Source: Clostridia bacterium
GTDB lineage: Bacteria; Bacillota; Clostridia; Christensenellales; CAG-138
Direction: 5' to 3'
Assembly (NCBI GenBank): GCA_017388175.1
Contig: JAFOTD010000027.1
Coordinates: forward strand, 1-36,463
Length of the DNA: 36,463 bases
Shown: one piece after another, positions 31,812 to 36,463 of the stretch
How positions within the stretch are numbered: the first letter of the stretch is position 1
How the letters are laid out: each line of letters opens with the position of its first letter
Position numbers and translations under genes: made by a program
The notes under the pieces: model-generated
What the model was told of the DNA's origin: nothing
The model's input: the letters and a program-made list of their open reading frames with translations, nothing else
Database searches by the model: none

Positions 31812-32087
31812 ATGGAATTCATCATCATCGACGGACGGCGCATGACCTCGGTCGAGGCGACGCACGCGCACCTTGCAAGGACGCTGCGGCTGCCGGAGTA
31901 TTACGGACACAACCTTGACGCGCTGCACGACTGTCTCACCGATCTTTCCCGCGACGTGTGGATCATTCTGATCAACGGCGACATGATGGACGAAGCGCTC
32001 GGCGATTATGCCGTGAAGCTTCGGCGTGTCTTTACGGACGTCGGCAATCTTCCCTACGCCTGCCATTTTGTCGAGCATCGCTCCTGA
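31812..32087 (+). CDS. Barstar-like ribonuclease inhibitor
   Basis: The 91-residue cytosolic protein belongs to the barstar family. It starts MEFIIIDGRRMTSVEATHAH and carries LPEYYGHNLDALHDCLTDLS (about 31-50), the helix and loop that plug the barnase active site, with an acidic residue matching the inhibitory Asp. It ends LPYACHFVEHRS. It protects the host from the nuclease encoded just upstream before export. GGGGAGGA lies at the end of the nuclease gene and the ATG follows its stop by one base, so the two are translated together. A strong terminator ends the pair. Confidence 0.93.
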   Translation: MEFIIIDGRRMTSVEATHAHLARTLRLPEYYGHNLDALHDCLTDLSRDVWIILINGDMMDEALGDYAVKLRRVFTDVGNLPYACHFVEHRS

Positions 32088-32101
32088 GTCCAAAAAATAC
32101 A

Positions 32102-32133
32102 AGCCCGTCGGATTTCTCCGGCGGGCTGTTCTT
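32102..32133 (+). terminator. Bidirectional intrinsic terminator after barstar
   Basis: An 11-pair stem, 32102-32112 with 32117-32127 (AGCCCGTCGGA to TCCGGCGGGCT), with loop TTTC. T-rich on the right; on the minus strand it is followed by TGTATTTTTT. Confidence 0.9.
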
Positions 32134-32138
32134 TTGCG

Positions 32139-33302
32139 TCAATCCGCGTACAGCAGTTCGTATTCAAAATAGTCATCCTGCGGGATGCCGTCAATCAGAT
32201 ACGGGCAGTAAACCGTCTCATCCTCGGTCTGGCTGAACGTAATGACAGCGGTAACGCCGTCCGTGGTGCGGACTTCGGCGAGCAGACGCGACTCGTGAAA
32301 ACGGGTCATGTACAGCATCGTTCCGACCGGTAGCGTTGCAGGCTGTCCGTCGATCGTGCAGGGCAGTTCCCGCTTCAGCTGCAGCAAAAAGCTGTAATCC
32401 CCGATGTCGCCGATCCTCTGCCGGATCTCCTCCTCCGTCCACGCATGTGTGCTGAGCCATTCGCCGTCCGTTTCAAAATGCTCGCCATGGCAGCTGCGCC
32501 AGCCGCCGTGCGAACCCAGCAGATCGGTGATTTCCCAACGCTCAAGAACGCCGTTTTCATCGAGCCAGATATCATCGTAAACCGTCTCGTCCCGCACGAG
32601 CTTGCCGTCCTCGAAATGCAGCGCTATCGTGACATAATCGTCGGACGCCATATCAATGGTAACCACGAGGTCCGTATACGGCGTCTCCGGATCAAGGTCG
32701 ATCAGCATAGCTCTTTCAAGCTCTGCTCCCTCTTCGAGAGAGATTGATTTTTTACCCGCGGTGATCGTCGTTCTGTTCTTCTTATAATCGAGCTTGAACG
32801 ATATTTTTTCCGCCTTGCCGTCCATATCGAGGTCGAAGGTGAACATCTGTCCTTCCTTCTTGCCCTTCGGATTCATATCATACATCCGGTACACGGCCGG
32901 CAGTCCGGAACCGTCCTTGATCGCCTTGGTCGGCTGGAAGCTCTGCGGCGCGTTATACGTCTGCTGCGGCGTGGGCTCCGGCGTAGGTTCCGGCGTCGGT
33001 TCCGGCGTGGGTTCCGGCGTGGGTTCCGGCGTCGGTTCCGGCGTCGGTTCGGGAACCGGCGGCAGCGTAGGATCCTGCGTGGGATCCGGGGTTGCGAGCA
33101 CAATGATCTCGTCCGTATCCCCGGGTGCCTGCGCTTCCGTATTTTCCGTCTGCTGACCGGCCGCATCCGTCGCTTCCGTCTCCTCCGTCTGCGTTGCGGC
33201 CGTCCCTTCCGTCTCCGGCGTGTCGCTTTCCGTATTTCGTTCCGCGCACGCGGCGCTCAGCAGCAGTGCGATGCAAAGCAAAAACCATACTATCCGTTTC
33301 AT
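32139..33302 (-). CDS. Lipoprotein with TPEP repeats and a conserved extracellular domain of unknown function
   Basis: The 387-residue protein starts MKRIVWFLLCIALLLSAACA with lipobox Cys19. A Thr/Glu-rich segment follows (ESDTPETEGTAATQ), then about seven TPEP repeats (about 92-120) as a stiff stalk. The folded domain (about 130-387) has MFTFDLDMDGKAEKISFKLD, a DxDxDG-like loop that may bind calcium, and YDDIWLDENGVLERWEITD. YLIDGIPQDDYFEYELLYAD forms the end. No enzyme motif is recognised. GGAGGA lies 5 bases before ATG 33302, which rejects the longer frame. It has its own promoter. The stalk design matches other surface proteins in this window. Confidence 0.8.
   Translation of the reverse strand: MKRIVWFLLCIALLLSAACAERNTESDTPETEGTAATQTEETEATDAAGQQTENTEAQAPGDTDEIIVLATPDPTQDPTLPPVPEPTPEPTPEPTPEPTPEPTPEPTPEPTPQQTYNAPQSFQPTKAIKDGSGLPAVYRMYDMNPKGKKEGQMFTFDLDMDGKAEKISFKLDYKKNRTTITAGKKSISLEEGAELERAMLIDLDPETPYTDLVVTIDMASDDYVTIALHFEDGKLVRDETVYDDIWLDENGVLERWEITDLLGSHGGWRSCHGEHFETDGEWLSTHAWTEEEIRQRIGDIGDYSFLLQLKRELPCTIDGQPATLPVGTMLYMTRFHESRLLAEVRTTDGVTAVITFSQTEDETVYCPYLIDGIPQDDYFEYELLYAD
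32965..33060 (-). repeat. 12-base tandem repeat coding for TPEP units
   Basis: GGCGTNGGTTCC (plus-strand view) recurs about seven to eight times with small third-base changes. It encodes the TPEP stalk of the lipoprotein and may vary in copy number by slippage. Confidence 0.85.
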
Positions 33303-33368
33303 ATTGTCCTCCGTTGTTCGGTTCCTCGAATAATCCCATCGCAATTATGCGGTGATCTGTACCGTATC

Positions 33369-33397
33369 AGTATACCATATGCTGCCCGAGAATGCAA
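33369..33397 (-). promoter_or_regulatory. Promoter for the TPEP lipoprotein
   Basis: Minus strand: -35 TTGCAT (33397-33392), 17-base spacer, -10 TATACT (33374-33369) with TATGG before it. Confidence 0.75.
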
Positions 33398-33476
33398 ATA
33401 ACGACTTGTTTTCCGTTTTAACGGACAGGAAATGTTGTTCAATACCGGTATAGGAACAAACAGGAGGATGAAAACG

Positions 33477-33632
33477 ATGATGGAATGGATTCGGTACAGA
33501 ATGCTGATGCGCCGTCTGCGCGGCGAAATCGCCGTCCTGACGATCGGACAGCGAAAAAAAGCGTCGGGAACCACAGCGGAAGCGATCAAATCCGCTGCGA
33601 CTGCTTGCAAAGCTTGCGGAAGTATTGTATAA
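33477..33632 (+). CDS. Possible small basic protein (51 residues)
   Basis: An open frame from ATG 33477 (or 33480), 9 bases after a perfect AGGAGG (33462-33467), encodes MMEWIRYRMLMRRLRGEIAV then TIGQRKKASGTTAEAIKSAA, ending CKACGSIV. It is basic and partly amphipathic. It contains the promoter of the next gene and stops 7 bases before that gene's ATG. No family is recognised and no promoter is obvious. The clean ribosome binding site is the main support. Confidence 0.4.
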   Translation: MMEWIRYRMLMRRLRGEIAVLTIGQRKKASGTTAEAIKSAATACKACGSIV

Positions 33633-33633
33633 T
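33605..33633 (+). promoter_or_regulatory. Promoter for the ComEC-like lipoprotein, giving a probably leaderless mRNA
   Basis: -35 TTGCAA (33605-33610), 17-base spacer, -10 TATAAT (33628-33633), six bases ACGGAT, then ATG 33640. Confidence 0.8.
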
Positions 33634-33639
33634 ACGGAT

Positions 33640-34599
33640 ATGAAATCCGTGCTTCGCCTGTTCGTTTGGGTTCTTGCGCTTCTGCTGCTGTTGACCGGCT
33701 GTGCCCCGCTGCACGGCTGTTTCGATACGGCGGACGTTTCCGCAGCCGAGAAGCAGGCGAAACTGGATGCGCTTTTATCCGCGCGGCCCGCGTCAGGGAG
33801 TATAAACGCGCCCGCGCTTTCGGTCACCATGATCGACGTGGGACAAGGCGACAGCATTCTGCTCGTCTCGCCGGAAGGCAGGACGATGCTCGTGGACGCC
33901 GGTCCGTCGGATGCGTTTTCAAACATTTCCGACGAATTGCAAAAGCGCGGCGTTTCCTCGCTTGACGTAGTTGTCGCAACGCATCCGCACGATGATCACA
34001 TCGGCTCGATGGCGTCCGTGCTCGACGCATACCCGGTCGGCGCGTTCTATACGATTGCAGAGGATTTGCCCACCGACGCATGCATTGCCATGCGCGCCGC
34101 GCTCGAACGCAACGGCTGCCCGGTTTCCTTTGCGGAAGCCGGCATGACGATCCCCTGGGCGGAAAGCTGTACGGTCACCGTTCTGAATCCGATCGCGTCC
34201 TACGCGGATGCGGAAACGGAGATGAATGATCTGTCCGTCGTGCTGCACGTGCGTTACGGCGATACCGCCGTTCTGTTGACCGGCGACGCCGAAGAAAAGG
34301 CGGAAAACCGGATGCTCGACACGCTGCCCGCCTCGATGCTGAGGGCCGACGTACTCAAGCTCGGACACCACGGCTCGTCGACCTCGACAAGCGCTGCGTT
34401 CTTCCTTGCCGTCGATCCGGACTATGCGGTTGCCTCCTGCGGAAAGGATAACGATTACGGGCATCCGCACTATGAAACGCTTTCGCTGCTGTATGACACC
34501 GATACGGCGTTTTACGGAACCGATATGGACGGCTCCGTTACATTCCAACTCGACGGCGAAACGGTTGCCGTCGAAACCTCACGAAAGGAGACCCCATGA
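33640..34599 (+). CDS. ComEC-like metallo-beta-lactamase-fold lipoprotein
   Basis: The 319-residue protein starts MKSVLRLFVWVLALLLLLTG with lipobox LLTGC (Cys about 21). The metallo-beta-lactamase domain begins LSVTMIDVGQGDSILLVSPE, the opening typical of the ComEC nuclease domain. Metal ligands are THPHDDHIGS (about 111-120, HxHxDH), TGDAEE (about 215) and LGHHGSSTSTS (about 242). In ComEC this domain degrades the non-transported DNA strand; free-standing versions are common in Clostridia. An extracytoplasmic nuclease or phosphodiesterase role is likely. The ATG lacks a ribosome binding site and lies 6 bases after the -10 box; TTG 33625 is rejected for the same reason. The next gene overlaps by ATGA. 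Confidence 0.88.
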   Translation: MKSVLRLFVWVLALLLLLTGCAPLHGCFDTADVSAAEKQAKLDALLSARPASGSINAPALSVTMIDVGQGDSILLVSPEGRTMLVDAGPSDAFSNISDELQKRGVSSLDVVVATHPHDDHIGSMASVLDAYPVGAFYTIAEDLPTDACIAMRAALERNGCPVSFAEAGMTIPWAESCTVTVLNPIASYADAETEMNDLSVVLHVRYGDTAVLLTGDAEEKAENRMLDTLPASMLRADVLKLGHHGSSTSTSAAFFLAVDPDYAVASCGKDNDYGHPHYETLSLLYDTDTAFYGTDMDGSVTFQLDGETVAVETSRKETP

Positions 34600-35288
34600 A
34601 AACCTGTCCTGTTTGTCAAAAAGTCCTGACCGATCAGGCAAAATTCTGTTATTACTGCGGAGCGTCCCTTCTGAACGCCGAGGCGGACGTCGTCATGCCC
34701 GCGGGTATTTCCGAACAGCCGGCTGTTTCCGATGAAGCGCCCGTGGACTTCCCCGAGCAGTTGCTTCCGACCGTGCCGGAGACGCAGCCCGACAGCGATG
34801 TTTTCGTTTCCGCGCCCGACCCCATCATCCCGGAGCCCGAACCGGCGCCCGAACCCGTGATCCCGGAGCCCGAACCGGCGCCCGAACCCGTGATCCCGGA
34901 GCCCGAACCGGAGCCTGTTTTTGAGACGCCGGTATATGAAGCGCCGAAGCAGGAGACGCCTGCCGCCGAACCGCTCGCCACGCCCGTTTCCGAAAGCAAA
35001 GCCGAGCCGACGGTACTCGCCACCGATTCACGTTCGCTGATGACGACGGCCGGATACATCTTCACGACGCTCCTGTTCCACGTCCCTCTGATCGGTTTGA
35101 TCTTCATGTTCATCTGGGGCTGCGGCAAAACGAAGAACATTTCTTTAAAGCGCTTCTCCCTCGCGTTTCTGATCATACGGCTGATCTGCTACCTCCTCAT
35201 CGTTGCGGCAACTGTGTTCCTGGTGGTCAGCTTCTCCGGCGTGATCCAGTCTCTGTACGATGCGGTTATGCCGATCCTGTTCCCGTAA
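34596..35288 (+). CDS. Zinc-ribbon membrane protein with EPEPAPEPVIP repeats
   Basis: The 230-residue protein starts MKTCPVCQKVLTDQAKFCYY followed by CGAS, a double-CxxC zinc ribbon. An acidic/Pro stalk follows (about 40-130) with near-perfect repeats of EPEPAPEPVIP. Two hydrophobic helices come last (about 148-170 TAGYIFTTLLFHVPLIGLIF and 190-215 AFLIIRLICYLLIVAATVFL). It is probably an inner-membrane protein with a cytosolic ribbon. It overlaps the metallo-beta-lactamase gene by ATGA, so it is made together with it. The function is unknown. Its N-terminus matches in type that of the protein at 20805-22763. Confidence 0.82.
   Translation: MKTCPVCQKVLTDQAKFCYYCGASLLNAEADVVMPAGISEQPAVSDEAPVDFPEQLLPTVPETQPDSDVFVSAPDPIIPEPEPAPEPVIPEPEPAPEPVIPEPEPEPVFETPVYEAPKQETPAAEPLATPVSESKAEPTVLATDSRSLMTTAGYIFTTLLFHVPLIGLIFMFIWGCGKTKNISLKRFSLAFLIIRLICYLLIVAATVFLVVSFSGVIQSLYDAVMPILFP
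34822..34915 (+). repeat. 33-base-type tandem repeat coding for EPEPAPEPVIP
   Basis: Units such as CCGGAGCCCGAACCGGCGCC followed by CGAACCCGTGAT recur two to three times almost unchanged, pointing to recent duplication inside the gene. Confidence 0.8.
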
Positions 35289-35296
35289 ACGATCCT

Positions 35297-35322
35297 TCCC
35301 CGGCTTTGTCCGGGGATTTTTT
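35297..35322 (+). terminator. Intrinsic terminator of the metallo-beta-lactamase/zinc-ribbon operon
   Basis: TCCCCGG (35297-35303) pairs with CCGGGGA (35310-35316), followed by T6. Confidence 0.9.
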
Positions 35323-35326
35323 GTAT

Positions 35327-35356
35327 AGAAAAAGAGACGGCTTTAAACCGTCTCTT
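35327..35356 (-). terminator. Intrinsic terminator of rplJ-rplL
   Basis: On the minus strand AAGAGACGG (35356-35348) pairs with CCGTCTCTT (35340-35332), followed by a U-run reading TTTTTC. Confidence 0.9.
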
Positions 35357-35372
35357 CGTGTTTTGGATTCGA

Positions 35373-35741
35373 TTATTTGATTTCGCAGGTTGCGCCGACT
35401 TCCTTGAACGCGGCAACGAGTGCTTCTGCTTCTTCCTTGGAGATGCCTTCCTTGACGGCCTTGGGCGCGTTGTCGACAACTTCCTTTGCTTCCTTGAGGC
35501 CGAGGCCGGTCTTCTCGCGGACGACCTTGATGACCTTGATCTTCTCCGGTCCGATGTCCTTCAGGATGACGTCGAACTCGGTCTTTTCTTCAACTTCTTC
35601 TGCTGCTGCAACGGGGCCAGCGACTGCGACTGCGGTAGCTGCTGCGGATACGCCGAACTCCTCTTCGAGAGCCTTAACGAGTTCGTGGAGTTCCAAAACG
35701 GACATTGCCTTGATATCGGCGATCAGTTGTTCCTTATTCAT
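35373..35741 (-). CDS. rplL: 50S ribosomal protein L7/L12
   Basis: L7/L12 forms the flexible stalk of the large subunit that recruits translation factors. The 122-residue length is standard. An N-terminal dimerisation helix pair ([20 protein letters not shown], about 13-32) is followed by an Ala/Val/Pro hinge ([16 protein letters not shown]). The C-terminal factor-binding domain has [20 protein letters not shown] and [19 protein letters not shown] cysteine near the end (GATCEIK) is unusual but harmless. AAGGAGA lies 6 bases before the ATG. It follows rplJ by 61 bases and is followed by a terminator. Confidence 0.98.
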   Translation of the reverse strand: MNKEQLIADIKAMSVLELHELVKALEEEFGVSAAATAVAVAGPVAAAEEVEEKTEFDVILKDIGPEKIKVIKVVREKTGLGLKEAKEVVDNAPKAVKEGISKEEAEALVAAFKEVGATCEIK

Positions 35742-35802
35742 GATATTTCTCCTTATAAAATTTTATGATTTTTGTGTTTGTACGGCTGCGCCGTTTTGGT
35801 CG

Positions 35803-36327
35803 TTATGCTTCTGCGTTTTCTGCAGCGGCATTGGGATCGTTCTTCTTGGCGATCTGGTCGAGCACGATTGCAAGACCGGAGATCGGCGACATCATGCTGC
35901 CCAGCATACGTGCGATGAGCACTTCGCGGCTCGGCAGATCTGCGATCGCTTCCACTTCCGCGGGCGTCGTGACCTTGCCCTCTACGATACCGCCCTTGAA
36001 TTCGCACTTCTTGGCCTTCTTGATGAAGCCCTTGAGAATTCTTGCAGGGGTTACCGCATCGTCGTAACCGAATGCGAATGCGTTGGTGCCGTGGAGCATA
36101 TCGTCTGCGCCTTCGAGTCCGAGCTGATCAAAAGCACGGCGGACACAGTGGTTCTTCAGAACGACGTACTCAACGTTTTCCTTGCGCAATTCGGCACGCA
36201 GCGCGGTATCCTCGGCGACGGTCAGACCGCGGTAGTCGAACAGGATCACGGACTTTGCCTGCTTGACTTTGTCCGCAACTTCCGCGACTTTTGCAGCCTT
36301 CATTTCTAGAATCTTTGCATTTGCCAT
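35803..36327 (-). CDS. rplJ: 50S ribosomal protein L10
   Basis: L10 anchors L7/L12 dimers to the ribosome. The 174-residue protein starts MANAKILEMKAAKVAEVADK. SVILFDYRGLTVAEDTALRA (about 30-49) follows, then the RNA-binding NVEYVVLKNHCVRRAFDQLG. The C-terminal helix that carries L7/L12 is at about 145-165 (SPISGLAIVLDQIAKKND). AGGAGG lies 8 bases before ATG 36327, so the longer frame into the leader is rejected. It is regulated by the L10 leader directly upstream, in which L10-L12 bind their own mRNA. Confidence 0.97.
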   Translation of the reverse strand: MANAKILEMKAAKVAEVADKVKQAKSVILFDYRGLTVAEDTALRAELRKENVEYVVLKNHCVRRAFDQLGLEGADDMLHGTNAFAFGYDDAVTPARILKGFIKKAKKCEFKGGIVEGKVTTPAEVEAIADLPSREVLIARMLGSMMSPISGLAIVLDQIAKKNDPNAAAENAEA

Positions 36328-36341
36328 GGTTGCACCTCCTT

Positions 36342-36463
36342 GTAACGTGAAAAGCCCTCCGTCGCAGAACGGAGGACTCGAAAACAAAAGGCGCTTTCTT
36401 GTCTACCTCGGCAGGATTTACACGCATGTGCGACACCGGCTGTCTTTGGCGACGGAACTTAAC
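36342..36463 (-). ncRNA. Ribosomal protein L10 leader (autoregulatory), possibly cut at the right edge
   Basis: The minus-strand leader of rplJ contains the conserved pieces AAAGACAGCCGGTGTCGCAC and AATCCTGCCGAGGTAGACAA, the hallmarks of the L10 leader family in Bacillota. A terminator-like hairpin follows, CCTCCGT/ACGGAGG (36375-36369 with 36362-36356), then GCTTTTC, suggesting attenuation when L10-L12 is in excess. The 5' end may extend past the window. Confidence 0.88.

Noticed and set aside
32965-33060. Regular 12-base repeats as a possible CRISPR array.
   Set aside because: The units are contiguous, in frame and encode TPEP; there are no spacers.
33345-33926. A 193-residue minus-strand frame crossing the 33640 gene start.
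   Set aside because: It overlaps two promoters and a well-supported lipoprotein on the other strand; its composition is Ser/Arg-rich shadow.

Overview
The window is GC-rich bacterial chromosome with dense genes, purine-rich ribosome binding sites and sigma-A type promoters (TTGACA-17-TATAAT and close variants). An ftsA-ftsZ pair, monofunctional formate-tetrahydrofolate ligase, an L10-leader-controlled rplJ-rplL pair, type I dockerin and InlB-type repeats in secreted proteins, and a PqqD/HprK-like peptide cluster together suggest an anaerobic member of the Bacillota (Clostridia), probably gut-associated and possibly uncultured. This placement is inference; no rRNA gene is present. The standard genetic code applies, since several intact genes end in TGA. 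No CRISPR array, insertion sequence or prophage was seen.

Layout. 1-6.1 kb: rsmE (cut by the left edge) and prmA; a UPF0489/arginase-like gene; ftsA-ftsZ; a ComEC channel gene without a nuclease domain. 6.1-9.8 kb: sirtuin, then an operon of a small possible PII-like protein, a CPA2 cation/proton antiporter, an Mrp/ApbC iron-sulfur carrier and a C_GCxxG_C_C protein. 9.8-16 kb: a small membrane protein, a PLP aminotransferase, a coiled-coil membrane protein, a 480-base gene-free stretch with repeat-like sequence, an AAA-CYTH (TTD14-like) protein and fhs. 16-20.2 kb: a 1297-residue secreted 5'-nucleotidase-like protein with two cohesin-like domains and a dockerin. 20.2-24.2 kb: Nudix hydrolase, zinc-ribbon/sensor-like membrane protein, uracil-DNA glycosylase, tRNA-Glu(CTC) and a small broken gene. 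24.2-31 kb, all on the minus strand: a likely operon of lipoprotein, 889-residue secreted protein, 32-residue peptide, HprK-like kinase, PqqD-like protein, ABC transporter and MutT. 31-35.3 kb: exported barnase with barstar, a repeat-bearing lipoprotein, a ComEC-like metallo-beta-lactamase lipoprotein and a zinc-ribbon membrane protein. 35.3-36.5 kb: rplL, rplJ and their L10 leader.

The strongest candidate for an undescribed system is the 24.2-31 kb block. It resembles a RiPP (ribosomally made, modified peptide) locus but has no recognisable radical SAM, lanthionine or cyclase enzyme. The 32-residue peptide ends in DIELPELP. The lipoprotein at the head of the same gene string ends in the same eight residues, encoded with only synonymous differences, and has a looser second copy inside it. 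This suggests that the kinase/PqqD machinery may act both on a free peptide and on a tail attached to a lipoprotein.

A second unexpected pattern: three genes (UPF0489, comEC and the ComEC-like metallo-beta-lactamase lipoprotein) have no ribosome binding site, and their ATG lies exactly 6 bases after a good -10 box. Their mRNAs are probably leaderless.
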